A stretch of DNA of 64,000 bases from Flavobacterium magnum (lineage in GTDB: Bacteria; Bacteroidota; Bacteroidia; Flavobacteriales; Flavobacteriaceae). Made by a program: the position numbers and the translations under genes. Shown in pieces: positions 26,269-34,727 of this stretch. The DNA lies in assembly GCF_003055625.1 (NCBI RefSeq), contig NZ_CP028811.1, positions 3,400,208 through 3,464,207 on the forward strand. Reading direction: 5' to 3'. The notes beneath the pieces are model-generated. The model made no database searches. It had not been told where the DNA came from and saw nothing but the letters and a program-made list of their open reading frames with translations. Numbering within the stretch: position 1 is the stretch's first letter; the number at the start of each line of letters is the position of its first letter.

Positions 26269-27582
26269 TTAATCCTCGCGGCTAATCTTAGCCCCGATGG
26301 CCCTCAGCCTCGCTTCGATGTCCTCATACCCGCGGTCAATCTGTTCGATATTCTGGATGGTGCTGGTCCCTTTCGCGGAAAGTGCGGCAATCAGCAACGA
26401 GATCCCGGCACGGATATCCGGTGATGACATCGTGGTGGCTTTCAGCTGTGATTTAAAATCGTGCCCGATCACTACGGCGCGGTGCGGATCGCACAACATG
26501 ATTTTTGCGCCCATGTCGATCAGCTTGTCGGTAAAGAACAAACGGCTTTCAAACATTTTCTGGTGAATCAGCACGTCGCCTTTCGCCTGCGTGGCCACGA
26601 CGAGCACTATGCTCAGCAGGTCAGGCGTAAAACCGGGCCACGGTGCGTCAGCAATTGTGAGTATCGAGCCATCAATGTCAGTCTTGACTTCATAACCATT
26701 GGTGTGTGCGGGAATGTAAATATCGTCCCCGCGGCGTTCGAGCGTGATGCCCAGTTTCCTGAATGTATTGGGGATGATTCCAAGATTGTCCCAGCTTACA
26801 TTCTTGATGGTGATCTCACTGCGTGTCATGGCGGCAAGGCCAATCCAGGAACCGATTTCAATCATATCGGGCAGGATGGTGTGTGTACAGCCCGATAACT
26901 TTTCAACACCTTCGATAGTCAGTAAGTTGGATCCGACGCCTGTTATCCTCGCGCCCATCGAGTTAAGCATTTTTGATAACTGCTGCAGGTAAGGCTCGCA
27001 GGCTGCGTTGTAAATGGTCGTAGTGCCTTTGGCCAGTACGGCGGCCATGACGATATTTGCGGTTCCGGTTACCGAGGCTTCGTCGAGGAGCATATCAGCC
27101 CCCTGCAAACCGTCCGCGGCCTCTACGCCGTAAAAATGGTCTTCGCGGTTGTAACGGAATTTAGCACCTAAATTGATGAATCCTTCAAAATGCGTATCGA
27201 GCCGCCTGCGCCCGATCTTGTCGCCGCCCGGCTTTGGGATGTATCCGCGGCCAAAGCGCGCCAGCAAAGGCCCGACAATCATAATCGATCCGCGCAGCGA
27301 ACCGCCCTCTTTCTTGAACGCTTCGGTTTCAAGGTAACCCACGTTGACCTCGTCCGATTGGAAGGTATAGGAGCCTTTGGCCAGTTTCTCCACCTTCACC
27401 CCTAAATTCTTAAGCAGTGTAATGAGTTTATTGACATCGATAATGTCAGGAATGTTGTTGATCGTGACTTTTTCGGGTGTCAGCAATACCGCACATAAGA
27501 TCTGTAAAGCTTCATTTTTGGCACCCTGCGGCGTAATTTCACCTTTAAGCGCTACACCGCCTTCAATTTTAAAAGTTCCCAT
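26269..27582 (-). CDS. murA: UDP-N-acetylglucosamine 1-carboxyvinyltransferase
   Basis: 437 aa, complete EPSP-synthase-like fold with GAKNEALQILCAVLL near the N-terminus (catalytic Lys22/Asn23) and the mobile loop PKPGGDKIGRRRLD. MurA makes the first committed peptidoglycan precursor from UDP-GlcNAc and phosphoenolpyruvate in the cytoplasm. The loop residue that is Cys115 in Escherichia coli is Asp121 here. This change is known in several bacteria to keep activity while blocking covalent attack by fosfomycin. It lies downstream of DUF493 and DUF4290 genes on the same strand and probably forms an operon with them. Confidence 0.95.
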   Translation of the reverse strand: MGTFKIEGGVALKGEITPQGAKNEALQILCAVLLTPEKVTINNIPDIIDVNKLITLLKNLGVKVEKLAKGSYTFQSDEVNVGYLETEAFKKEGGSLRGSIMIVGPLLARFGRGYIPKPGGDKIGRRRLDTHFEGFINLGAKFRYNREDHFYGVEAADGLQGADMLLDEASVTGTANIVMAAVLAKGTTTIYNAACEPYLQQLSKMLNSMGARITGVGSNLLTIEGVEKLSGCTHTILPDMIEIGSWIGLAAMTRSEITIKNVSWDNLGIIPNTFRKLGITLERRGDDIYIPAHTNGYEVKTDIDGSILTIADAPWPGFTPDLLSIVLVVATQAKGDVLIHQKMFESRLFFTDKLIDMGAKIMLCDPHRAVVIGHDFKSQLKATTMSSPDIRAGISLLIAALSAKGTSTIQNIEQIDRGYEDIEARLRAIGAKISRED

Positions 27583-27663
27583 TTTTGTTTATTCAGATTT
27601 GGGATTCCAAATTACAGATTTGAGAAATCATAGGGAGAAAATCCAAATCCGCGACCTGAAATC

Positions 27664-28380
27664 TTATTGTGTTTTCCTATTTTGGTTTTTAAATCCGGTA
27701 TTCAGTTTGCCGTTTTTACCGGCTTTTGGCTTTTGGACGACGGGCTGCTGGTGTTTGTTCGACACCTTTTTGTTGGTCCGCATCAGGTCTATGGTATCAA
27801 GCAATTCTTCCGAGCCATTCAGCAAGTCGATCTTACCACCCGAAAGTTCATACAGGTGCTCAAAAATCACGTCGTCTTTCACTGTGTCCTTGTTCCAGCT
27901 CAGATACGATTTCTTCATGTGGTTGGCAATGACTTTTATCAACGCGTTCTTCAGTTCATTGTCTTCCCAGCTGTTTGCCACATCAATCATGTACTTGATG
28001 TTGTTGCCGTAAAACCGGTACTTCGGAAAGTTCTGCGGATAAGGCAGGACATCCGGCCGAAGCTGCAATACCTCGCGCGAGGGAATCGGGTATGGTGAAT
28101 CCACATCCAGCTTAAAATCGGACATGATGAAAATCTGGTCCCACAATTTATGCTGAAAATCCGGCACATCCCTCAAATGCGGATTGAGGCTGCCCATCAC
28201 CTGGATGATGTATCGTGCTGCCTTGTTGCGCTCTTCGCGGTCCTCGATGACCACTGCCTGGTCAATCAGTTTTTGCAGGTGCCGCCCGTACTCCCTGATG
28301 ATCAGGTGCGGGCGTTCGGCGTTATATTCGAGTTCGTTTACAACGTCGTTCGCGTTTTCCTTGATGTATTTCTGGTTCAT
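27664..28380 (-). CDS. DUF4290 domain-containing protein
   Basis: 238 aa soluble protein. The N-terminal 190 residues are the conserved DUF4290 helical region (ELEYNAERPHLIIREYGRHL, AARYIIQVMGSLNPHLRDV, PKYRFYGNNIKYMI). The C-terminal 40 residues are a basic, low-complexity tail rich in lysine, asparagine and glutamine. The family is Bacteroidetes-specific with unknown function. The stop of DUF493 abuts its start (28381/28380), and murA follows 81 bp later, so the three are likely co-transcribed. A basic tail suggests nucleic-acid or ribosome contact, which is only a guess. Confidence 0.88.
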   Translation of the reverse strand: MNQKYIKENANDVVNELEYNAERPHLIIREYGRHLQKLIDQAVVIEDREERNKAARYIIQVMGSLNPHLRDVPDFQHKLWDQIFIMSDFKLDVDSPYPIPSREVLQLRPDVLPYPQNFPKYRFYGNNIKYMIDVANSWEDNELKNALIKVIANHMKKSYLSWNKDTVKDDVIFEHLYELSGGKIDLLNGSEELLDTIDLMRTNKKVSNKHQQPVVQKPKAGKNGKLNTGFKNQNRKTQ

Positions 28381-28665
28381 TTATAACGAAATTATGCCTT
28401 CAATATCCGACACGGCAACATATTTTTCAATTACGGCGTCCGGATTTACCATGGTTACGTTCACCGAAACCGAGGTGTATTTTCCTGTCTTGGACTGATG
28501 CGTCGAGATTACCGCGCCCAGGTTATTGAACGCATTCTCGACTTCCCGGATTTTGGCGGGATCGGTCGGGACAATAAATTTATATAAATATTCTGAAGGC
28601 CAGCTGCTTGTCGTGGATAACTCTTCCTTTAACCGCACGTAGAATTCTTCTGTCTTTTTATCCAT
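28381..28665 (-). CDS. DUF493 family protein
   Basis: 94 aa from the ATG at 28665 (MDKKTEEFYVRLKEELSTTS). A longer in-frame extension upstream is unconserved in character and is not needed. It has the ferredoxin-like DUF493/YbeD fold signature: YLYKFIVP, a VENAFNNLGAVISTHQSKTG segment and alternating YTSVSVNVTMVN strands. Family members are small proteins, probably allosteric or regulatory, with no established enzyme activity. It is the first gene of the DUF493-DUF4290-murA run. It is divergent from the P-loop ATPase gene. Confidence 0.83.
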   Translation of the reverse strand: MDKKTEEFYVRLKEELSTTSSWPSEYLYKFIVPTDPAKIREVENAFNNLGAVISTHQSKTGKYTSVSVNVTMVNPDAVIEKYVAVSDIEGIISL

Positions 28666-28784
28666 TTTATCAAAATAAACGCAAATATACAGTTTTAGAA
28701 CGGAGATTGCCGATTTGCATTCCACATTTTATATTTCTGCCGATAGTGCCTGGATGCAATTTATTATTAATTGTTAATTGCCGA

Positions 28785-28817
28785 TTGCAGGATATCAATT
28801 ACCAATCGTTATCTTTG
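28785..28817 (+). promoter_or_regulatory. Promoter of the P-loop ATPase gene
   Basis: TTG at 28785-28787, 22-bp spacer, TATCTTTG at 28810-28817. It places the transcription start near 28822, downstream of the first in-frame start codon (TTG 28778), and so supports the GTG at 28835. Confidence 0.65.
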
Positions 28818-28834
28818 CGCCTTATTTTCAAAAA

Positions 28835-29371
28835 GTGGACAAGGAAATTGTTGTCATCATCGGCGGTCCCGGAACCGGTAAAACCACCATCATCGACGGG
28901 CTCACGGCAAAAGGATACTGCTGTTATCCCGAAATCTCGCGCGAGGTGACCATGGAAGCCAAGAAACAGGGCATCGAACAATTGTTCCTTGAAAATCCGT
29001 TACTGTTCAGCGAACTGCTGCTGGAGGGCCGCAAGAAGCAATTCATCAACGCCTGCTCCGAATCGCATGACATTGTATTCCTCGACCGCGGCATCCCTGA
29101 CGTACTGGCTTACATGCATTATATCGGCGACAGTTACCCGTCACATTTCGATGCGGCATGTCGTGAAAATACCTACACCAAAATTTTCATTCTTCCACCC
29201 TGGGAGGAAATATATGAAAGCGACGACGAACGCTATGAGAATTTCGAACAGGCCAAACTCATTTACAGCCACCTGGTCGAAACCTACGAAAGTTACGGCT
29301 ACAAGCTCATCGATGTCCCTAAGGGCACTGTGGATGAGCGTATTGATTTTATACTGCGCCATATTTCCTAA
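28835..29371 (+). CDS. AAA-type P-loop ATPase/kinase, function unknown
   Basis: 178 aa from the GTG at 28835, giving MDKEIVVIIGGPGTGKTT with Walker A at residues 10-18. The frame is open further upstream, but a TATCTTTG -7 box at 28810-28817 means an earlier start would not be transcribed. Later motifs are EISREVTMEAKKQG (about 36-49), FLDRGIPDVLAYMH (Walker-B-like, about 85-98) and ILPPWEEIYESDDERYENF, which resemble the AAA_28 / NadR-kinase-like group. It could phosphorylate a small molecule or act as a regulatory ATPase, but no specific substrate is evident. Complete, no membrane segment. Confidence 0.82.
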   Translation: MDKEIVVIIGGPGTGKTTIIDGLTAKGYCCYPEISREVTMEAKKQGIEQLFLENPLLFSELLLEGRKKQFINACSESHDIVFLDRGIPDVLAYMHYIGDSYPSHFDAACRENTYTKIFILPPWEEIYESDDERYENFEQAKLIYSHLVETYESYGYKLIDVPKGTVDERIDFILRHIS

Positions 29372-29446
29372 GCGCGGAATCCGGTTTTATTTGACTAACT
29401 TTCCGACGTAGTAACCGACGACATGTTAAATTTCGAATTATAAGCC

Positions 29447-31351
29447 ATGCCTACCGCCGTTGAAATCCTCAAAAATTACTGGAACCACGACCGTTTCCGG
29501 GACCTGCAACAGGACATCATTGACGCTGCCATGGACAAGCGGGATACTTTTGCACTATTGCCTACAGGCGGTGGAAAATCAATTTGTTTCCAGGTCCCCG
29601 CATTGATGCAGGACGGCCTCTGTCTTGTGATATCACCGCTGGTTGCCCTGATGAAGGACCAGGTAGCCAATCTGCAAAAGCGAAACATCAAGGCCATTGC
29701 ACTCACGGGCGGACTCCGCACAGAAGAGGTTTCGGACCTGCTCGACAACTGCCAATTCGGAAATTATAAATTCCTGTACCTGTCACCCGAAAGGCTGCAG
29801 TCTGACTGGATTATAGAACGCCTGAAAAGCCTCTCAATCAACCTTATTGCCATCGATGAGGCGCATTGTGTGTCACAATGGGGACATGATTTCCGTCCCG
29901 CATACCTTAAGATAGCCAACCTCAGGAACCATTTCAACAAAGTACCTTTTATGGCGTTGACTGCTTCAGCGACCCCGAAAGTACAACAGGACATCATCTC
30001 CGGGCTCGGCATGAAAGAGGTATCCGTTTTCCAAAAATCATTTGAGCGGAAGAATATTGCATACATGGTTTTTGAGACGGAAGACAAGCTGCACCGCATC
30101 ACGCAAATCCTGAAAAAAAACCCCGAGCCGTCAATCATTTATGTCCGCAACCGCAAATCATGTCATGATATGTCATCGCAGCTGCAATCGCTGGGTTTTT
30201 CGGCGACGTATTATCACGGCGGACTCCCGGCCGCGGAAAAATCAAGGAACATGCAGTCATGGATGGAAGAAAAAGCACAGGTCATCGTAGCCACGAACGC
30301 ATTTGGGATGGGTATCGATAAGGGCAATGTCAAAAACGTAATCCACGTCCAGCTGCCTGAAAACATCGAAAGTTATTACCAGGAAGCGGGACGCGCCGGG
30401 CGTAATGAGGAAAAAGCATTTGCGGTGCTGTTGTACCATCGGTCGGACACGACACAGGCCCGCAGCCAGTTTATCTCGGTTTTGCCTGATAAAGAGTTCC
30501 TGACCAGGGTATTTGTCAAACTCTGCAACTACCTTCGCATCGCCTACGGGGAAGGAATTGACGAACGCTTTGGCTTCAACCTGAACCATTTTTGCACACA
30601 ATATGATTTCCCGGTATTGAAAACCTACAACGCATTGCAGTTCCTCGACCGGCAGGGCGTTGTAAGTCTTTCACAGGAATTTTCGGAAAAAGTATCAGTC
30701 CAGTTTCTGGCTGATTCAAGAGAGGTGCTGCGTTACACGAGCCTCAATCCGCAGGACGAGCCGGTCATCCTGACAATACTGCGGAATTACAGCGGGATTT
30801 ACGATGCGCCGTGTGCACTGAACCTGAGTCTTGTCTCAAAAAAAAGCGGTTCGCCCGAAGATCAGATCCTAACCGTGTTGAAGAAATTGCAGGAGCGCGG
30901 ACTGATCGATTACAAAGCGCGCAGCAATGATGCCACGCTGGTTTTCAACGAGATCAGGGAAGATGAAAAAACCATCAATCGGCTGTCGAAATACCTGGAA
31001 ATGCAAAACCGCCAAAAAAAAGACCAACTGCAGTCGGTGTTGGATTATGTAACCGACGACGATACCTGCAGGCAGCGCCTGATTTTACGATATTTCGGCG
31101 AAGACAAAATCCAGGATTGCGGAATCTGTTCGTTCTGCATCGGGAAGAACCGGAAACCGGTTCGTGCTTCCCGGGTGTCGGTAGCCACCGAAATCCACGA
31201 CTTACTGCAGACACAGTCGTTAAATTCGCGCGAGATCCAAAATCATATCAAACATCCGCCGGACGACGTTATCTTTGCACTCAGACAACTGCTCGACCAT
31301 GACATTATCAGGATCGGGACAGACAACAGATACAGCATTAGGAAAACATGA
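29447..31351 (+). CDS. recQ: RecQ-type ATP-dependent DNA helicase
   Basis: 634 aa superfamily 2 helicase. Walker A is PTGGGKS (39-45), the DEAH box is 137-140 in IAIDEAHCVSQWGHDFRPAY, and motif VI QEAGRAGRNE lies near residue 309. A RecQ zinc-binding region with cysteines in the pattern C-x16-C-x2-C-x2-C falls near 541-564, followed by a short winged-helix-like tail (VATEIHDLLQTQSLNSREIQ). There is no obvious HRDC domain, so it is the shorter RecQ form. It unwinds DNA 3' to 5' in recombination and fork repair. The fmt gene overlaps its stop by 4 bp (ATGA). Confidence 0.93.
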   Translation: MPTAVEILKNYWNHDRFRDLQQDIIDAAMDKRDTFALLPTGGGKSICFQVPALMQDGLCLVISPLVALMKDQVANLQKRNIKAIALTGGLRTEEVSDLLDNCQFGNYKFLYLSPERLQSDWIIERLKSLSINLIAIDEAHCVSQWGHDFRPAYLKIANLRNHFNKVPFMALTASATPKVQQDIISGLGMKEVSVFQKSFERKNIAYMVFETEDKLHRITQILKKNPEPSIIYVRNRKSCHDMSSQLQSLGFSATYYHGGLPAAEKSRNMQSWMEEKAQVIVATNAFGMGIDKGNVKNVIHVQLPENIESYYQEAGRAGRNEEKAFAVLLYHRSDTTQARSQFISVLPDKEFLTRVFVKLCNYLRIAYGEGIDERFGFNLNHFCTQYDFPVLKTYNALQFLDRQGVVSLSQEFSEKVSVQFLADSREVLRYTSLNPQDEPVILTILRNYSGIYDAPCALNLSLVSKKSGSPEDQILTVLKKLQERGLIDYKARSNDATLVFNEIREDEKTINRLSKYLEMQNRQKKDQLQSVLDYVTDDDTCRQRLILRYFGEDKIQDCGICSFCIGKNRKPVRASRVSVATEIHDLLQTQSLNSREIQNHIKHPPDDVIFALRQLLDHDIIRIGTDNRYSIRKT

Positions 31352-32295
31352 GAAAATTGAAAATCATCTTTATGGGTACGCCGGAATTTGCCGTCGGGAT
31401 CCTTGACAACATCATCGGAAATCAATACGAAGTCGCTGCAGTGGTCACCGCGCCTGACAAACCTGCAGGCCGCGGGCAGAAGATTAAATATTCCGCCGTA
31501 AAGGATTATGCATTACAAAAGGATCTTCCCGTGCTCCAGCCCACGAACCTCAAGGACGAGGCCTTTTTAGCAGCGTTGAAAAGTTTCGGGGCCAACCTTC
31601 ACGTTGTGGTCGCGTTCAGGATGTTGCCAAAGGCAGTCTGGGACATGCCCGAGTACGGCACATTCAATCTGCACGCGTCGCTTCTGCCGCAATATCGTGG
31701 TGCTGCGCCAATAAACTGGGCCATCATTAACGGAGAAACCAGGACCGGCGTGACCACTTTTTTTATTGATGATAAGATTGATACCGGGGCAATCATCCTC
31801 AGCTCGGAAACAAGCATTTCAGAAACTGAAAATGCCGGCGAACTGCACGACAGGCTGATGGATATCGGGCAAGCGACAGTAGTCCGTACTTTGGAACTTA
31901 TCGCATCGGGTGACGTCCGGACCCATGTGCAAACCGACTCGGACGATCTTAAAACCGCGTACAAACTGCATCGAGACAATTGCAAAATCGACTGGGAAAA
32001 ACCTGGGAAAGAAATCCATAACCTGATCAGGGGTTTGTCACCGTATCCGGCTGCATGGTGCTTTTTTGACGACGGGGCGACACCACAGCAAATCAAGATC
32101 TACGATGCGGCTTTTGAACAAGCGGCGCATCAGCAAACGCCGGGATCGTTAAAGACCGACCGGAAAACGATCAGCGTGGCAGTGAAGGATGGCTTTGTGC
32201 ATATCCTGAGCCTGCAATTGCCCGGAAAGAAAAAAATGACTGCTGCAGAATTGCTCAACGGAATGGCTTTCGCGCAGGAAAGTAAATTTTGCTAA
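31348..32295 (+). CDS. fmt: Methionyl-tRNA formyltransferase
   Basis: 315 aa. The formyltransferase domain has MGTPEFAVGILD, the SLLP motif at 111-114 with Asn107 and His109 just before it, and the catalytic aspartate in FFIDDKIDTG near 145. The C-terminal beta-barrel domain that helps bind tRNA is complete. It formylates initiator Met-tRNA using 10-formyltetrahydrofolate. Its start overlaps the recQ stop by 4 bp, so translation is coupled to recQ. Confidence 0.95.
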   Translation: MRKLKIIFMGTPEFAVGILDNIIGNQYEVAAVVTAPDKPAGRGQKIKYSAVKDYALQKDLPVLQPTNLKDEAFLAALKSFGANLHVVVAFRMLPKAVWDMPEYGTFNLHASLLPQYRGAAPINWAIINGETRTGVTTFFIDDKIDTGAIILSSETSISETENAGELHDRLMDIGQATVVRTLELIASGDVRTHVQTDSDDLKTAYKLHRDNCKIDWEKPGKEIHNLIRGLSPYPAAWCFFDDGATPQQIKIYDAAFEQAAHQQTPGSLKTDRKTISVAVKDGFVHILSLQLPGKKKMTAAELLNGMAFAQESKFC

Positions 32296-32344
32296 GCTTG
32301 CGCCATTGCTGAGATGAGCGCATTTTTGAAAAAAGCAACTAAGT

Positions 32345-32376
32345 TTATCAACAAATGAATTGACTTATCAACAAAA
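32345..32376. repeat. Two direct TTATCAACAAA repeats upstream of the HU gene
   Basis: TTATCAACAAA occurs at 32345-32355 and again at 32366-32376, exactly 21 bp apart (two helical turns), 24 bp before the -33 element of the HU promoter. It is a candidate operator. The unit also resembles a DnaA box with one mismatch. Confidence 0.5.
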
Positions 32377-32399
32377 AAGCGAAAATCGGTGCTGAGCGC

Positions 32400-32429
32400 T
32401 TGTGCAGTAAGGAATTCCTGCTAAATTTG
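32400..32429 (+). promoter_or_regulatory. Promoter of the HU gene
   Basis: TTG (32400-32402), 19-bp spacer, TAAATTTG (32422-32429): an exact Bacteroidetes promoter 44 bp before the HU ATG. Confidence 0.78.
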
Positions 32430-32473
32430 TTTCTATTAACAGAATTTTTAACCAACAATTAATAACTATTATT

Positions 32474-32746
32474 ATGAACAAATCAGAATTAATCGATGCA
32501 ATGGCTGCTGACGCAGGAATTTCTAAAGCAGCTGCAAAAGCGGCATTAGAGTCAATGTTGAAAAACGTAGCTGGTGCTTTGAACAATGGCGGCAGGGTAT
32601 CTTTGGTTGGATTCGGATCTTGGTCAGTTTCTGACAGAGCTGCAAGAGACGGAAGAAATCCACAAACTGGAGCAACAATCAAAATTGCTGCTAAAAAAGT
32701 AGTTAAATTCAAAGCGGGTGCTGAATTGGAAGGCGGCTTGAAATAA
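32474..32746 (+). CDS. HU-family DNA-binding protein
   Basis: 90 aa, the standard HU length. It begins MNKSELIDAMAADAGISKAA, with the conserved GFGSWSVSDRAARDGRNPQTG arm region and KIAAKKVVKFKAG at the end. A histone-like protein that bends and compacts DNA as a dimer. Its codons are notably biased to frequent ones, as for an abundant protein. It has a consensus promoter, upstream direct repeats and its own terminator, so it is a separately controlled single gene. Confidence 0.95.
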   Translation: MNKSELIDAMAADAGISKAAAKAALESMLKNVAGALNNGGRVSLVGFGSWSVSDRAARDGRNPQTGATIKIAAKKVVKFKAGAELEGGLK

Positions 32747-32768
32747 TCACTTTTCTACAATATAAACG

Positions 32769-32795
32769 AAAAGCCTTCATTTGAAGGCTTTTTTT
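32769..32795 (+). terminator. Terminator of the HU gene
   Basis: AAAAGCCTTC pairs perfectly with GAAGGCTTTT around an ATTT loop and is followed by more T. Confidence 0.88.
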
Positions 32796-32833
32796 ATTGT
32801 CATTTGTAAGTCCGGCAGTAAAAAACGTAATAT

Positions 32834-32841
32834 TATATTTG
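32834..32841 (+). promoter_or_regulatory. -7 box for the YqgE gene
   Basis: TATATTTG, an exact TAnnTTTG match 45 bp before the ATG at 32887. The nearest TTTG upstream is 27 bp away, longer than usual. Confidence 0.5.
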
Positions 32842-32886
32842 GAAACTTAATTTTTTTATTACTAAATTTAGTAAAAATTCAGCAAA

Positions 32887-33447
32887 ATGATTTCAGACAA
32901 ACTGGAGAAAGGACATTTGCTAATTGCAGAGCCGTCAATAATTGGAGACCTTTCTTTCAACAGATCGGTGATACTGCTGGCGGACCACAACGCCGAAGGC
33001 TCTGTCGGTTTCATTATCAACAAACCGCTCAAATACACCATCAACGACCTGATTCCTGAAATTCATGCCAAGTTCAAGATATACAACGGAGGGCCGGTCG
33101 AACAGGACAACCTGTATTTCATACACAACATCCCGGAGCTGATCCCAAACAGTATCGAAATATCAAACGGGATTTATTGGGGTGGGGATTTTGAATCCAC
33201 CAAGGAACTGATCAACCAGGGCGAAATCAATAAGGAAAATATCCGATTCTTTTTGGGATACACCGGATGGGAACCCAAGCAACTCGAATCCGAAATGGAC
33301 TCCAATTCATGGATCATCGCGCGGAATGATTACGAGAACCGCATTATCGGCAAATCAACTGCCAATTTCTGGAAAGAAAAAATCATTGAGCTGGGCGGTG
33401 ATTACCTGATCTGGTCAAACGCTCCCGAAAACCCAATCCTGAACTAA
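32887..33447 (+). CDS. YqgE/AlgH family protein
   Basis: 186 aa. Conserved features are KGHLLIAEPSIIGDLSFNRS near residue 9-28, HNAEGSVGFIINKPL, YNGGPVEQDNLYFIHN and GYTGWEPKQLESEM. The fold is known from structures of UPF0301 proteins but the molecular role is not established. The protein is cytoplasmic. It stands next to a class IV aminotransferase and a START-like protein on the opposite strand, a grouping I recall from other Flavobacteria. The two stop codons overlap, since the aminotransferase ends at 33444 within this gene's last codons. Confidence 0.9.
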   Translation: MISDKLEKGHLLIAEPSIIGDLSFNRSVILLADHNAEGSVGFIINKPLKYTINDLIPEIHAKFKIYNGGPVEQDNLYFIHNIPELIPNSIEISNGIYWGGDFESTKELINQGEINKENIRFFLGYTGWEPKQLESEMDSNSWIIARNDYENRIIGKSTANFWKEKIIELGGDYLIWSNAPENPILN

Positions 33448-34283
33448 CCGAGTCGAATTTGAGTATTGATCCTCTGCAGTAAAGCTTCCGCAACTGCCGA
33501 TCCAAATTCTTTTTTCCGGTATTTTGACACCGGCTGGATTCCGATAATGATATTGGTAATGAAAAGCTCATCTGCCTTTTGCAGGTCGAATGGAGAAATG
33601 ACTTGTTCAGACACTTCAAGGTTACCCATATTTTTTGCGGCAGCCAGCACCTGGCGACGCATGACCCCGTTGACACAGCCTTCCGAAACGGGAGGGGTAA
33701 CGAGCTTGCTGCCGGTCAGCATAAAAACATTGCCCTGTGTCGCCTCAATGACATTTTTTTCGTCGTTGAGCAGCAGGCAATTCTGTAGGCCATTTTCGTT
33801 GGCGTAAATTGAGGCCGCCACATTGAGAATCTTGTTGGTGGATTTTATCCCGGACAACAACTGTTTAGCGACGTAGAAATCCTTATACAGGTCTACTTCA
33901 TAATCCCCGGATGAAATTTGGTACAACGGATTTCCCAGCACCGAAACCGAAATAATGAAAGAAACCTCGTTGCCGACGGGCAAATATTTCCCGCCGTCGT
34001 TCCGGTATACCGTTATCCTGGCCCTGGCAGAGGCGCTGCAGTGTTCAGCGTGGGCAAGATCTAGTATTTGTTCCTCAAAATATTCGAGCGTGAAGTCCAT
34101 AGGGATTTCCATCCTGACGACACGCATTGACGCCATCAGCCTGAAATAATGGTCTTCCGAAAAAAGGACCTTGCCGTCTACAATCTTTACTGTCTCGAAA
34201 ACGGCGTCGCCATATAGGAAACCGCGATTTGAAGCGAGGTTTGCATTTTCCGAATCCAGAATCGTACCATTAAAATTCACCAT
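33444..34283 (-). CDS. Class IV aminotransferase (branched-chain aminotransferase / aminodeoxychorismate lyase fold)
   Basis: 279 aa PLP enzyme of fold type IV: YGDAVFETVKIVDGKVLFSE near 24-43, the PLP lysine in IKSTNKILNVAAS near 145, EATQGNVFMLTG and the late GCVNGVMRRQVL. This size and divergence fits aminodeoxychorismate lyase (PabC) or D-amino-acid aminotransferase relatives rather than the longer IlvE, but the motifs do not decide the substrate. A likely use is p-aminobenzoate for folate. Its ATG directly follows a terminator-like hairpin and has its own -7 box at 34309-34316. Confidence 0.82.
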   Translation of the reverse strand: MVNFNGTILDSENANLASNRGFLYGDAVFETVKIVDGKVLFSEDHYFRLMASMRVVRMEIPMDFTLEYFEEQILDLAHAEHCSASARARITVYRNDGGKYLPVGNEVSFIISVSVLGNPLYQISSGDYEVDLYKDFYVAKQLLSGIKSTNKILNVAASIYANENGLQNCLLLNDEKNVIEATQGNVFMLTGSKLVTPPVSEGCVNGVMRRQVLAAAKNMGNLEVSEQVISPFDLQKADELFITNIIIGIQPVSKYRKKEFGSAVAEALLQRINTQIRLG

Positions 34284-34309
34284 AAAAAAAAGCCCTGAAA
34301 ATTCAGGGC
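34284..34309 (-). terminator. Hairpin and T run between the START-like gene and the aminotransferase gene
   Basis: Reverse strand: GCCCTGAA (34309-34302) pairs with TTCAGGGC (34299-34292), then an eight-T run that ends right at the aminotransferase ATG. It lies after the START-like stop (34335) and should terminate that gene. It overlaps the promoter of the next one. Confidence 0.65.
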
Positions 34310-34316
34310 AAATATA
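34309..34316 (-). promoter_or_regulatory. -7 box for the aminotransferase gene
   Basis: Reverse-strand TATATTTG, an exact consensus match 26 bp before the ATG. The transcript would begin at or within the terminator hairpin of the upstream gene. Confidence 0.5.
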
Positions 34317-34334
34317 AGCGTTCTGTTTTAGTAT

Positions 34335-34727
34335 TTATACCGAACCGATCACATGTTTCAGGTCTGAAATCTGATTCTCCCAAAGCAATGCAGCTTCGTC
34401 AAGCTCGCTTTCAGGTGCGTAGTCGATGATCATGAGCGACACGTCTTTTGTAATCTCATCCTCAAGGATGCGAAGCTCAAAGAAATAATCGGTATCCTCA
34501 TTATTGATATCAATCCAGCGGAATTTAATTTTTTCTCCGGTTTTCTTTGACGCGATCCGCGCCCGTTCTTCGGAGTCATCCCAGATGAAAGTAAAATATT
34601 CACCGCGTGAGTTTACATTGTCGGCGAACCATTCAGACAAACCCGAAGGTGTTGATATATACTGGTATAAGAGTTGGGGTGAAGAATTTATAGGAAATTC
34701 CAATTCATATTTTACTTTAACTTCCAT
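34335..34727 (-). CDS. START-like (SRPBCC/AHSA1-type) domain protein
   Basis: 130 aa beginning MEVKVKYELEFPINSSPQLL, with STPSGLSEWFADNVNSRGEY, FIWDDSEERARIASKK and a C-terminal helix (LDEAALLWENQISDLKHVIG). This is the helix-grip fold of SRPBCC proteins, in the version annotated as START-like domain in Flavobacteria. It probably binds a hydrophobic ligand. No catalytic residues are recognised. It precedes the class IV aminotransferase gene with a hairpin in between. Confidence 0.82.
   Translation of the reverse strand: MEVKVKYELEFPINSSPQLLYQYISTPSGLSEWFADNVNSRGEYFTFIWDDSEERARIASKKTGEKIKFRWIDINNEDTDYFFELRILEDEITKDVSLMIIDYAPESELDEAALLWENQISDLKHVIGSV

Noticed and set aside
27583..27663. Near-repeat wording (CAGATTTGGGATT, CAGATTTGAG) between DUF4290 and murA
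   Set aside because: Two short similar stretches in an 81-bp gap without clear structure or promoter match. Too little to call.
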